From the NCBI RefSeq assembly GCF_000337335.1, contig NZ_AOJN01000049.1, positions 62,001 to 126,000 of the forward strand: a stretch of DNA of 64,000 nucleotides. The letters are read 5' to 3'. Position numbers and translations under genes: made by a program. The stretch comes from Halorubrum distributum JCM 10118. GTDB taxonomy: Archaea > Halobacteriota > Halobacteria > Halobacteriales > Haloferacaceae. Below the pieces are notes generated by a model that saw nothing but the letters and a program-made list of their open reading frames with translations, was not told the DNA's origin and searched no databases. Shown here one piece after another: positions 44,942 through 53,146 of the stretch; position 1 is the first letter of the stretch, and each line of letters begins with the position of its first letter.

Positions 44942-45664
44942 TCACGCGATCTGCCACCCGCTCGCCGCCGCGGTCTCGCCGAGCCGTGAAGCGAGGCCAT
45001 CGTACGCGCTCCGGACGCTCGGGTCGGACAGCGGGACGGCCCCGCCGTCCGGGATCGCGCCGAGGACGGGACAGCCGAGTAGCGTCGCCACCCGGTCCGG
45101 CACGTCCGTCTCGCCGATCACGACCGCACCGACCGGCGGGCAGTCGAGCCGGCGGGCGATCGCAGCCGTCTTCGCGGCGTCCCGGAGCGCGGCGCGCCGG
45201 AGCGGCGTCGCGATCAGCGCCCGGTCCGCCGCCCGAAGCGGCGCGGCCACGTCCGGCGACGCGCCCGCCGGACTGTCGAGCAACACCGGCGCGCTCTCGG
45301 GCGTCGCGCCGTCGAGCGCGTCGAAGGTCGCGCCGGCGTCGACGGACCGCGGCGCGTCCGGCGCGGCGAGGACCGTCGGCGCCGAGCGACCCGGACGGAC
45401 CGGCTCCGTCCCCCGGACCGCGTCGAGGACGGTCCGCGTGTCCGCCCCGTCGGTGCGACGGGCGGCGCCGACCGGCGGGCCCTCGGCTTCGGTCTTTCCC
45501 GGGGCCTCTGGCTTCGTCTCCGCGGCCAGCCGCGCGAGGTTCGGGAGGTCCCAGTCGGCGTCGGCCGCGACCACCGGCGCGCCGCGACGCGAGAGCGCGC
45601 GGGCGAGCCCGAGGGTGGTCGTCGTCTTTCCGCTTCCGCCCTTGCCGCCGGCGACGGCTATCAC
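44942..45664 (-). CDS. MinD/ParA-like P-loop ATPase
   Basis: A 240-residue member of the deviant Walker A family. GGKGGSGKTT (6-15) has both the signature lysine (Lys8) and Lys13. The switch I strand VVAADADWDLPNL near 31-43 and VLLDSPAG near 126-133 follow. The C-terminal region lacks an obvious membrane-targeting helix, unlike bacterial MinD. Located upstream of the RecA-like gene in the same direction, with 104 nt between them. Confidence 0.88.
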   Translation of the reverse strand: MIAVAGGKGGSGKTTTTLGLARALSRRGAPVVAADADWDLPNLARLAAETKPEAPGKTEAEGPPVGAARRTDGADTRTVLDAVRGTEPVRPGRSAPTVLAAPDAPRSVDAGATFDALDGATPESAPVLLDSPAGASPDVAAPLRAADRALIATPLRRAALRDAAKTAAIARRLDCPPVGAVVIGETDVPDRVATLLGCPVLGAIPDGGAVPLSDPSVRSAYDGLASRLGETAAASGWQIA

Positions 45665-45755
45665 GGCGGGCGTGGGGCGGGATCCGGTATAAAGAGTCGG
45701 CCGCAGTCGCCGCGCGGTACGGCGTTCAGCTCACGATGACGGCGACGGGGGGCGC

Positions 45756-46130
45756 TTAGTCCTGACAGCAGCCGCCGGCCTCGCCGCCGAAGTCGACGGC
45801 GAGGGGCTCGGAGATGGCCTCGTTGACCGCTTCGAGCGTGTCCTCCAACTCGTCTTGCGCGTCCAGATACTCGCTCATCACCGGCATCGAGTGGAGTTCG
45901 TCCTGCGCCTCCTGGACGCGCTGGAGCTCGTCGTTCGTCGCCTGTCCCGTCTGTCGGGCCTGCATGAACTCCGCGCGGAGCTGCTCGAACTCGTCGATCC
46001 GCTCTTGGACCTCCTCGTCGCGCTGGACAGCGGCTCTCGCCTCCTCGAAGCGCTCGTACTCCGCGGTTTCGGCGATCCGCTCGCCGAGCTCTCGGCCGAG
46101 GTCCTCGATGGAGACCTGTTCGACGCTCAT
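45756..46130 (-). CDS. YlbF-family protein
   Basis: A 124-residue, all-helical acidic protein of the Com_YlbF/YmcA type. A long coiled region runs over residues 8-105, with YERFEEARAAVQRDEEVQERI and a helix breaker at SMPVMSEYLDAQDEL. The C-terminus carries the Cys pair GGCCQD, which could bind a metal or cluster as reported for Bacillus YlbF complexes. The role in archaea is unknown. The start is ATG 46130. Confidence 0.87.
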   Translation of the reverse strand: MSVEQVSIEDLGRELGERIAETAEYERFEEARAAVQRDEEVQERIDEFEQLRAEFMQARQTGQATNDELQRVQEAQDELHSMPVMSEYLDAQDELEDTLEAVNEAISEPLAVDFGGEAGGCCQD

Positions 46131-46201
46131 ATCCGGACATCGTTGCCGAGCGGTTTGAACCTGCCGGAGCCGGGGTTCGGTGGGGCCGACTTCGGAGCCC
46201 G

Positions 46202-46861
46202 CTACGTCGTCCGCGACGCGACGAACTCGACGACCGCCTCTAGCTCCTGCGGCCCGATGCCGTGGCCGCCCGGGAAGCTCCCGCTCGTGACGTCTGCGCC
46301 GACGGATTCGAGCCGGTCGACGGCCGCCGTCGTCCGCGACTCGGGGATCACGCGATCGCCTGCGCCGGCGCCGACGAAGACGGGCTTGCCTTCGATTCCC
46401 TCCGGGTCGAGGTCCGCGTGCGACTCCGCGAGGTAGCCGTGGAGCGCGACGACCCACGCGTAGCGGTCGGGGTCTTCCAGCAGGAGCGAGAGGCTCGTGA
46501 TCGCGCCCTGGCTGAAGCCGAGCAGGCCGATCCGGTCGGCGTCGAGCCCGTATGCGTCGACCGCGGCCGCGACGCTCTCGACGATCAGGTCGAGGCTCCG
46601 CCGGAAGTCCTCGGCGTCGGGCTGGCTCGATTCGAGTCCGCCAGCCGAGAGGTCGAGTTCGTACCACGTGTACCCTCCCTGGAGCGGGTCGGGCGCACGC
46701 AGGCTGACGACGTGGTGGCCGTCGGGCAGTTCGGCGGCGACGGGGAGCAGGTCCTCCTCGTCGGCCCCGCGGCCGTGGAGGACGAAGACGGCCGGTGCGG
46801 GCCCGCCGTCGGGGCTGTCGTCGGGCGCGACGTGGACGTGCTCGAGCGGAATGTCGGTCAT
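46202..46861 (-). CDS. Alpha/beta hydrolase, phospholipase/carboxylesterase type
   Basis: A 219-residue esterase. The oxyanion region is VFVLHGRGADEEDL near residue 24. The nucleophile elbow GFSQG places the catalytic serine near 120. Asp in GAGAGDRVIP (near 168) and His in GGHGIG (near 200) complete the triad. A cytosolic esterase with short substrates is likely. The start at ATG 46861 is chosen as the family begins here. No signal peptide. Confidence 0.92.
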   Translation of the reverse strand: MTDIPLEHVHVAPDDSPDGGPAPAVFVLHGRGADEEDLLPVAAELPDGHHVVSLRAPDPLQGGYTWYELDLSAGGLESSQPDAEDFRRSLDLIVESVAAAVDAYGLDADRIGLLGFSQGAITSLSLLLEDPDRYAWVVALHGYLAESHADLDPEGIEGKPVFVGAGAGDRVIPESRTTAAVDRLESVGADVTSGSFPGGHGIGPQELEAVVEFVASRTT

Positions 46862-47007
46862 CGGACCCCGATTGGCGGGGGCGGCCGTTAGGTTCGTCGA
46901 CCGCGGCAGGGACACGAGGACGCTCGGCGAGGGCGAACACCGGTCAACGCCGTCGGCCTCGGAACTGGTAACCGAGACCGGTTACACCAGTCGTCGCCGA
47001 ACGCGCC

Positions 47008-47014
47008 GTTTAAC
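47008..47014 (+). promoter_or_regulatory. TATA box of dph2
   Basis: GTTTAAC, centred 29 nt before the ATG at 47040. This is consistent with a leaderless message. Confidence 0.5.
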
Positions 47015-47039
47015 CGTCCTGCCGCACAATTCGCTCGAT

Positions 47040-48083
47040 ATGAGCGGCTCCACGGAGGGCGACCTCACGAAGACCGGGATGGCCCTGAAACACGACCGCG
47101 AGTGGGACTACGAACTCGACCGGATCCTCGAGGCCATTGAGGAGCGCGACGCCTCGAAGGTCGGTCTTCAATTCCCCGAGGGGCTCAAGCGACGCGGCCC
47201 GAAGGTCGCCGACGACCTCCGGGAGGTCGCGCCCGACGACGTCACCTTCATGCTCTCCGGGCAGCCCTGCTACGGCGCCTGCGACCTCGACACGTACCTG
47301 ATGCGCCGCACGGACGTGTTCGTCCACTTCGGCCACACGCCGATGAAGGAGTCCGACAGCATCGTCTACGTCCCCCTCTTCTCGAACGTCGACCCCTTCC
47401 CGATTATGGAGGACGCGCTCGAGGAGGAGCTGACCGCGCCGGAGGAGGACGCCGACGTGGGGCTCGTCACGACGGCCCAGCACATGAACCGCTTCGAGGA
47501 GATGACCGACTGGCTGGAGGAGCGCGGCTACGAGGTCCACACCCGCCGGGGCGACGACCGCCTCACGAAGGAGGGGCAGGTGCTCGGCTGTAACTACGCC
47601 TCCGCGGACATCGACGCCGAGCAGGTGCTGTACGTCGGCGGCGGGAAGTTCCACCCGGTCGGCCTCGCCATGGAGCACCCCGACAAGCGCGTCGTCATCG
47701 CCGACCCGGTCAACAACGCGGTGTCGGTCGCCGAGCACGACCAGTTCCTCAAGCAGCGCTACGCCTCGGTCCACAAGGCGATGGACGCCGAGAAGTGGGG
47801 CGTCATCTTCTGTACGAAGATCGGCCAGGGGCGCTGGGAGACGGCCCAGGAGATCGTCGACAACAACGAGAACGCCTACCTGATCACGATGGACGAGGTG
47901 ACGCCGGACCGCCTGCGCAACTTCGACATGGACGCGTTCGTCAACACCGGCTGCCCCCGGATCACGACCGACGACGGCCCCCGGTTCCACAAGCCGATGC
48001 TGACCCCCGGCGAGTACGAGGCCGCGATCGGCGAGAAGCAGCTCGACTCGATCGAGTTCGACACGTTCCACGACACCTGGTAG
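47040..48083 (+). CDS. dph2: Diphthamide biosynthesis enzyme Dph2
   Basis: A radical-SAM-like enzyme that transfers the 3-amino-3-carboxypropyl group from SAM to the histidine of aEF2. The product has 347 residues. The three domain-terminal cysteines that hold the unusual 4Fe-4S cluster are visible in QPCYGACD (near 76-83), LGCNYA (near 182) and NTGCPRITTDDG (near 303). VGLQFPEGLKRRGP near 41 is the family start. The archaeal enzyme acts as a homodimer. A T5 run follows at 48108-48112. Confidence 0.95.
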   Translation: MSGSTEGDLTKTGMALKHDREWDYELDRILEAIEERDASKVGLQFPEGLKRRGPKVADDLREVAPDDVTFMLSGQPCYGACDLDTYLMRRTDVFVHFGHTPMKESDSIVYVPLFSNVDPFPIMEDALEEELTAPEEDADVGLVTTAQHMNRFEEMTDWLEERGYEVHTRRGDDRLTKEGQVLGCNYASADIDAEQVLYVGGGKFHPVGLAMEHPDKRVVIADPVNNAVSVAEHDQFLKQRYASVHKAMDAEKWGVIFCTKIGQGRWETAQEIVDNNENAYLITMDEVTPDRLRNFDMDAFVNTGCPRITTDDGPRFHKPMLTPGEYEAAIGEKQLDSIEFDTFHDTW

Positions 48084-48107
48084 AGCGGCGCGGAGCGCGA
48101 GGTTCGC

Positions 48108-48112
48108 TTTTT
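48108..48112 (+). terminator. T5 tract after dph2
   Basis: Five T residues 25 nt downstream of the dph2 stop. This is a probable stop signal by position only. Confidence 0.35.
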
Positions 48113-48145
48113 CAGACTCCGGCGAGCCCCTCCGGCGGTGAGATT

Positions 48146-48180
48146 ACTTATAGATACTGAGCCCTGCGGCGCGTGCCGGC
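48146..48180 (+). repeat. Possible 5-prime remnant of the dispersed element family
   Basis: ACTTATAGAT at 48146-48155 is followed 11 nt later by GCGGCGCGTGCCGGC (48166-48180), close to the family opening GCGGTGGCGCGTGCCGGTG with 3 bases missing. No later blocks are present. It directly precedes a lower-GC membrane gene. The match is short and could be chance. Confidence 0.3.
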
Positions 48181-48224
48181 GGAACAAAGTTCTTTTAACC
48201 ACAATTTCTGTGGGGGAGAGTGTC

Positions 48225-48764
48225 ATGGTAGCCAGCCTGGACCGAGTCGTGCGGCTGTACGGTCGATACGGACCGTCGCGGTTGCCGCTCGGAGACCGAC
48301 GGGACGTGGGTGGTGGCTACAGTATGGCCGCCGGTGTCCTCGCCGGTGGAATCGTGTTTGCTCCGGTGAGTGCGTTGGTTTCGGGTACGGTGGGTTCCGC
48401 AGGGGTGATTCTGTCTGCGATCCCGGTGTACCTCGCCACGGGATTCGCGGTCGGGGCGCTCACGTGGCGCTCCCTGGCGTCGAGTGTCCCGTACTACAGT
48501 GCCGTCGCAGCGTTGGTCACGGTCATCGGGAACTACCTCGCCGGGACCGCCGTGTGGTTGCTACTGGCCCCGGTGTACGGCTACGAGGTTTTGAACCCGT
48601 ACGTGGGGGCCGATCCGCCGACCTCGCTCACCGAGTTCCTCGGAGCCTTCTTCGAGCTGTACCCCCTTACCGTCTTGACAGTGGTCGTGTGGACGATCTG
48701 GATAGCCGTCCCACTCAGCCTCGTTTTCAGCTACGTCTACGAGCGCAGTCGTAGCGGAGCATAG
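48225..48764 (+). CDS. Membrane protein of unknown function, four to five helices, lower GC
   Basis: A 179-residue protein with hydrophobic segments at about 27-47, 51-73, 83-108 and 139-168. It has polar Gly/Ser-rich turns, and the last ten residues carry ERSRS. GC content is visibly lower than the neighbours, with less G/C bias at third codon positions, suggesting acquisition. The ATG at 48225 is chosen over an upstream frame that runs through the repeat-like segment. The final segment has TVVVWTIWIAVPLSL. No family is recognised. Confidence 0.65.
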   Translation: MVASLDRVVRLYGRYGPSRLPLGDRRDVGGGYSMAAGVLAGGIVFAPVSALVSGTVGSAGVILSAIPVYLATGFAVGALTWRSLASSVPYYSAVAALVTVIGNYLAGTAVWLLLAPVYGYEVLNPYVGADPPTSLTEFLGAFFELYPLTVLTVVVWTIWIAVPLSLVFSYVYERSRSGA

Positions 48765-48872
48765 CCGATCCGTTCGCAGCAATCATCTAGCGGCTGTTTC
48801 ACTCGATATCTCTCCTGGAAAACAGAACTTCACCGAATCCCCTTTCTGATCCGCTTCCGCCCTAACGGGTCG

Positions 48873-49088
48873 TCACGCCTCGTCCGGCGGGTTCAAGAAG
48901 AGCCCGTCGACCACGAGGGCGCCGGCCGCGAGTGATCCCCCGGCGACGGGGAGCGTGTAACCCCGAGCGAGGAGCGACGCGGCCGCGTACACGGCGCAGA
49001 AGGCGAGGGGGATCGCGAGCAGGATGAGGTCGGCGCGCTCGACCCCGCCGAGGGGGTTCGACCCGCCCGTCCGGTGCCGCCCGCTCAT
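48873..49088 (-). CDS. Small two-helix membrane protein
   Basis: A 71-residue protein with two hydrophobic segments (about 19-42 and 46-62) and a short acidic tail (NPPDEA). Its ATG overlaps the stop of the RHH regulator by the ATGA arrangement, so the pair is one operon. No family or motif is recognised. Confidence 0.7.
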   Translation of the reverse strand: MSGRHRTGGSNPLGGVERADLILLAIPLAFCAVYAAASLLARGYTLPVAGGSLAAGALVVDGLFLNPPDEA

Positions 49089-49285
49089 TCCATGTACCCC
49101 AGGTCCCGGAGCTTCTGGGCGATCTGTTTCGCCTCCGCCTCGGAGACCCCCTGGTCGGACTCCATCTCCTGGACGACGACGTGTTTCACGAACTCCTTCA
49201 CCGAGCCGAACGGCTCGTCCTCGATGTACGCCTCCACGTCCGCGACGAACTCCTTCCGCAGCGAGATGGTGGTGTAGTCGCTCAT
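49085..49285 (-). CDS. Ribbon-helix-helix (CopG/MetJ-like) DNA-binding protein
   Basis: A 66-residue protein with the RHH layout. The N-terminal strand is DYTTISLRKEF (2-12), helix 1 is VADVEAYIEDE, and helix 2 is SVKEFVKHVVVQEME, followed by a second short helical tail. It probably acts as a dimeric repressor and may regulate itself and the overlapping membrane gene. A TATA-like ACTTATTA at 49310-49317 (minus strand) lies about 27 nt upstream, in an AT-rich patch. Confidence 0.85.
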   Translation of the reverse strand: MSDYTTISLRKEFVADVEAYIEDEPFGSVKEFVKHVVVQEMESDQGVSEAEAKQIAQKLRDLGYME

Positions 49286-49445
49286 TGCCGTACCTTGCTC
49301 ACCGCCGGCTAATAAGTCTTAATTACATCTAATTACCGGTCGTCGGAGTCGCGGTCGATTCCGGGAGGAACCGCGGCAGTGCCGGTTCCGCCGGATTCCG
49401 CCGGATCCTCGGCCCTTTTGGGGAAGCGACCCGTCGGATCGATCG

Positions 49446-50600
49446 ATGACGACGAACGACGGCCACATCCCCACCACGCACATCGGTAGCCTGCCGCGAC
49501 CGCCGGAACTGCTCGACCTGCTCACGCGTCGGCAGGACGGCGAGGCTGTCGACCCCGACGAGTGGGACGAGACGGTCGCGGACGCGACACGCGACGTCGT
49601 CGACCGACAGGCCGAGGTCGGCCTCGATTCGATCAACAACGGCGAGCAGTCCCGCGTCTCGTTCAACTGGTACGTTGCCGACCGGCTGAGCGGCATCGAC
49701 GGGAAGCGGGAGACCGAACTGTGGGCCGACCTCCAGGCGTTCCCCTCCTACGCCGAGGAGACGTTCAAGACCGACGTGATCGACCTCTCGATGCACCCGG
49801 TCGTCACCGAGGCGGTCGAGTACACGGGCCGCGAGGAGGCGGAGGCTGAGATCGACGAGTTCACCGACGCGCTCGCAGCCGCGGGCCGCGACGTCGACGG
49901 CGCGTTCATGACCGCGGCGTCGCCGAGCGTCGTCACCGCCACGCACGTCGACGACCACTACGACGACTACGAGGAGTACCTGTTCGCGGTCGCCGAGGCG
50001 ATGAAGACCGAGTACGAGCTCGTCGCCGACGCGGGACTCACGCTCCAGATCGACGCCCCGGAGCTGCTGACCGTCGGCCACACCGCGGCGTACGCCGACG
50101 AGCCGCTGGCGGCCGCGAAGGACGCGACGCGGCTCCACGTTCAGGCGCTCAACGAGGCGCTCGCGAACGTGCCCGCCGAGCAGGTCCGCCTCCACACCTG
50201 CTGGGGTAGCTACGAGGGCCCCCACCACCTCGACACCGACCTCGCGGAGATGCTACCGCTGATCTACGAGGCGGACATCACCGGGCTCAGCGTCGAGCAG
50301 GCGAACCCGCGCCACCAGCACGAGTACCGCGCGTTCGCGGAACACCCCGTCCCCGACGGGTGGACGCTCATCCCCGGCGTCGTCGACGTGAAGACGAACA
50401 TCATCGACCACCCGGAGACGATCGCCGACCGGCTGGAGCGCGTCGCCGACGCGGTCGACGACGGCACGCCGCTCGTCGCCGCGCCCGACTGCGGGTTCGG
50501 CACGCAGGCCGGCCTCGGGATGGTCGACCCCGAGATCGCGTGGGCGAAGCTGGAGGCGCTCGTCGAGGGCGCCGAGATCGCGAGCGAACGGCTCGCCTGA
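49446..50600 (+). CDS. MetE-like methionine synthase, C-terminal-domain-only form
   Basis: A 384-residue barrel of the cobalamin-independent methionine synthase C-terminal type. The opening TTHIGSLPRPPELL is standard. Zinc ligands are expected at His/Cys in LHTCWGSY (near 250-252) and Cys in PDCGFGTQ (near 349), with the Glu in SVEQANPRH (near 283). Archaeal short MetE proteins use a corrinoid or unusual methyl donor. The exact donor is not predictable. Confidence 0.92.
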   Translation: MTTNDGHIPTTHIGSLPRPPELLDLLTRRQDGEAVDPDEWDETVADATRDVVDRQAEVGLDSINNGEQSRVSFNWYVADRLSGIDGKRETELWADLQAFPSYAEETFKTDVIDLSMHPVVTEAVEYTGREEAEAEIDEFTDALAAAGRDVDGAFMTAASPSVVTATHVDDHYDDYEEYLFAVAEAMKTEYELVADAGLTLQIDAPELLTVGHTAAYADEPLAAAKDATRLHVQALNEALANVPAEQVRLHTCWGSYEGPHHLDTDLAEMLPLIYEADITGLSVEQANPRHQHEYRAFAEHPVPDGWTLIPGVVDVKTNIIDHPETIADRLERVADAVDDGTPLVAAPDCGFGTQAGLGMVDPEIAWAKLEALVEGAEIASERLA

Positions 50601-50707
50601 GCGGAACCGGGACGGCGCGCGACGCCGCGAAACGGTTCTCCGACTGACGCGTTCCCCGCTAACGTTTATCACTCAAGCGGCCGGGCGTTCAGAGAGGGTC
50701 CTCCGCG

Positions 50708-51784
50708 ATGTCCACTCTCAGGGGTTCGATCGCCGTCGTCCTCGTCGCGAGTACCCGCGACCGAGCGGCGGAGCTCAAGGCGTCGCTGGAGCGCGCCGCC
50801 GACCGCCTCGCCGTCGAACCGGTCGCGACGGTCGACGCGGCCCTGGAGATTCTCCGGGACTCGCCAGTCGACTGCTTGGTCGCGGTCGGTCGACCCGCGG
50901 AACCGACCGGCCTCCCCGCCGTCGAGGCGGTCCGCGACCGACACCCGGTGCTCCCGATCGTGTTCTGCCCCGACGAGGCGCTCGACGCGTCTGGCGTGGC
51001 CGAGGCGTTCGACGCGGGCGCCACGGACGTCGCGAGGGTGTCGACCGATTCGGACCGAGCGCCCGTTCTCGTCTACCGGATATCGAACGCCGTCGCGTCC
51101 GCCCGCGCGGTGGCGGAGGCCGAGCGACAGCGCGACCGCCTCGAAGGCTTCGTTCACGGCGTCTCGCACGACCTGCGAAACCCGCTCAACGTCGCTCAGG
51201 GGCGGCTCGACATGGCGCAAAGCGAAGGGGATCTCGGACACGTCGACACCGCGGCGTCGGCGGTCGACCGGACGCTCGAACTGATCGCGGACCTGTTGAC
51301 GCTCGCGAAGCAGGGCGAGCAGCCGGGGGAGCTCGAACCGGTCGAGCTGTCCGCCGTCGCGGAGGGGTGCTGGGCGAACGTCGCGACCGGCGACGCGACG
51401 CTCGTCGTCGACGCCGATCGGCGGATCCTCGCGGAGCGCGGGCGCCTGAAGCGGCTGTTGGAGAACCTGTTCCGGAACAGCGTGGAACACGGCAGCGACG
51501 ACGTGACCGTCGTCGTCGGGGACATCTCGCCGATGTACACGACGACCCGCGCCGGCGCCGTCCTCCCGTCGGGGTTCTTCGTCGAAGACGACGGCCCGGG
51601 GATCCCCGAGGCCGAGCGCGACCGCGTGTTCGAGGTCGGGTACACGACGGATCGGGACGGGACCGGGTTCGGCCTCAACATCGTCTCGGAGGTCGCCAGC
51701 GCTCACGGCTGGGAGGTCGCCGTCTCCGAGGGCTCGCGCGGCGGCGCGAGGTTCGAGATAACCGGCGTCGAGTACGACGACTGA
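50708..51784 (+). CDS. Sensor histidine kinase with N-terminal pseudo-receiver domain
   Basis: A 358-residue soluble kinase. Residues 7-118 resemble a receiver fold, but the phospho-acceptor position lies in VDCLVAVGRP with no suitable Asp, so it is probably a pseudo-receiver. The dimerisation helix has GVSHDLRNPLN with phospho-His154. The ATPase domain has LFRNSVEHG (N box), DDGPGIP (G1) and GTGFGLNIV (G2). No PAS or membrane segment is seen. The partner regulator is not encoded nearby. Confidence 0.92.
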   Translation: MSTLRGSIAVVLVASTRDRAAELKASLERAADRLAVEPVATVDAALEILRDSPVDCLVAVGRPAEPTGLPAVEAVRDRHPVLPIVFCPDEALDASGVAEAFDAGATDVARVSTDSDRAPVLVYRISNAVASARAVAEAERQRDRLEGFVHGVSHDLRNPLNVAQGRLDMAQSEGDLGHVDTAASAVDRTLELIADLLTLAKQGEQPGELEPVELSAVAEGCWANVATGDATLVVDADRRILAERGRLKRLLENLFRNSVEHGSDDVTVVVGDISPMYTTTRAGAVLPSGFFVEDDGPGIPEAERDRVFEVGYTTDRDGTGFGLNIVSEVASAHGWEVAVSEGSRGGARFEITGVEYDD

Positions 51785-51795
51785 CTCCGGCGGGA

Positions 51796-52245
51796 TTATT
51801 CCGTCCGTCCGGCGCGTTCGACGTACTCCACCGCCGCCGCGGGCGAGTCGACGGCCTCGACGCCGGCGACGTCGTGGGTGTCGAGTCCGGCCACCGGGCG
51901 GCCCTGCGCGAGCGCGAGCCCGACCTCGGAGAGCGTGCCGCTCGCCCCGTCGACGGCGACGGCGGCGTCGCCGTTCATCACGACGATCGCGTTGCGCGCG
52001 TGACCCATCCCGGTCGCGATCGGAACCGTGACGTGCGGGTTCGCGTCCCCGCGGTCGTCCGTCGGCAGGATCCCAATCGTCGTGCCGTCGGCCGCCCGGG
52101 CCCCGCGACACACCGCCTCCATGACGCCGCCGAGGCCGCCGCAGACGACGACGTGGCCGCGCTCCGCGAGCCGCTCGCCGAGCGCCTCCGCGACCGCCGC
52201 CGTCTCCCCGTCGATCGAACTGCCGCCGATGACGCTGACGCGCAT
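51796..52245 (-). CDS. LOG/TIGR00725-family Rossmann protein
   Basis: A 149-residue protein. The start MRVSVIGGSS is the Rossmann first strand. CGGLGGVMEAVCRGA (35-49) and the loop GASGTLSEVGLAL (near 103-115, PGGxGTxxE-like) match the lysine-decarboxylase-like and molybdenum cofactor carrier group. The stop is 12 nt from the kinase stop (convergent). It may bind nucleotide or cofactor. Activity is unknown. The ATG at 52245 was preferred to a slightly longer form. Confidence 0.88.
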   Translation of the reverse strand: MRVSVIGGSSIDGETAAVAEALGERLAERGHVVVCGGLGGVMEAVCRGARAADGTTIGILPTDDRGDANPHVTVPIATGMGHARNAIVVMNGDAAVAVDGASGTLSEVGLALAQGRPVAGLDTHDVAGVEAVDSPAAAVEYVERAGRTE

Positions 52246-52382
52246 GGCTCGCTCCACGGTACCCGGACGGGAAAACCGACCGGTGGAACCCCTCGATCGA
52301 CCGCAGAAAGTCGCCTCGCGTCGATTCTCGCCGCTGAGACCGTCACTGAAACGCTTATCCCTGCCGGCCGTGAATGGAAGCT

Positions 52383-53039
52383 ATGACGTACGATACCGTC
52401 GTGTTCGACAACGACGGTGTCCTCGTGGGCCGCACGCGCTTCGACGTGCTCCGGGATGCGACCCGGAACGCGTTCGAAGAGTGCGGCGTCGAGGAGCCCG
52501 ATCCGGACGACGTAGAGCAGATGACCATCGGTGCGACCCCCGGTAGCGTCGGCACCGTCTGTCAGACGTACGACCTCGATCCGGGGTCGTTCTGGCGGAC
52601 GCGCGACGACGTGGTGTCGCGGGCCCAACAGCAGGAGGCCCGCGAGGGGCGCAAGACACCGTACGACGACCTCGACGAGCTCCAGGACCTCGACGTCCAG
52701 ATGGGGATCGTCTCGTCGAACCAGCAGGCGACCGTCGACTTCCTCGTCGACCACTTCGACGGATTCGACCGCATGGGCGCCGCGTACGGCCGCGAGCCCA
52801 CGATCCACTCGCTCCAGCTGCGCAAGCCGAACCCCCACTACATCGAGCAGGCCCTCGGCGACCTCGACGCGGGCAACGCGCTGTTCGTCGGCGACAACGA
52901 GTCCGACGTGCGCGCGGCCGAGAACGCCGGCATCGACTCGGCGTTCATCCGCCGCCCCCACCGCCGCGACTGGGAGCTGAACGTCTGGCCGACCTGGGAG
53001 ATAGACCGGCTCTCCGACCTCCACGACATCGTGGAGTGA
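52383..53039 (+). CDS. HAD-superfamily hydrolase (phosphoglycolate phosphatase-like)
   Basis: A 218-residue phosphatase. Motif I is VVFDNDGVL with Asp9 and Asp11. Motif II is GIVSSNQQ near 109-116. Motif III uses Lys in LRKPNPHY near 143-150. Motif IV is FVGDNESDVRAAENAG near 163-178. The cap is the small helical C1 type. The asparagine between the two motif-I aspartates is a mild variant. The substrate cannot be told. Confidence 0.92.
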   Translation: MTYDTVVFDNDGVLVGRTRFDVLRDATRNAFEECGVEEPDPDDVEQMTIGATPGSVGTVCQTYDLDPGSFWRTRDDVVSRAQQQEAREGRKTPYDDLDELQDLDVQMGIVSSNQQATVDFLVDHFDGFDRMGAAYGREPTIHSLQLRKPNPHYIEQALGDLDAGNALFVGDNESDVRAAENAGIDSAFIRRPHRRDWELNVWPTWEIDRLSDLHDIVE

Positions 53040-53115
53040 GGCCGCCCCGCCCGCACCTCTATCGCCTCTCGACAGCGACGCGTCGAGGACGCGCTCGGCA
53101 CGCCGCCGATGAAGC

Positions 53116-53123
53116 GTTTAAAC
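53116..53123 (+). promoter_or_regulatory. TATA box of the XPD-like helicase gene
   Basis: GTTTAAAC palindrome, centred 27 nt before the GTG start at 53147. The spacing supports the GTG as the real, leaderless start. Confidence 0.55.
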
Positions 53124-53146
53124 CGGATGGGGCGTAACTCGCGCTC

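Noticed and set aside
44217-44957. Start of the RecA-like protein at 44957
   Set aside because: That start overlaps the MinD-like gene end, and the extra 40 residues are unlike the family. ATG 44837 precedes the conserved LPTGISVLD block.
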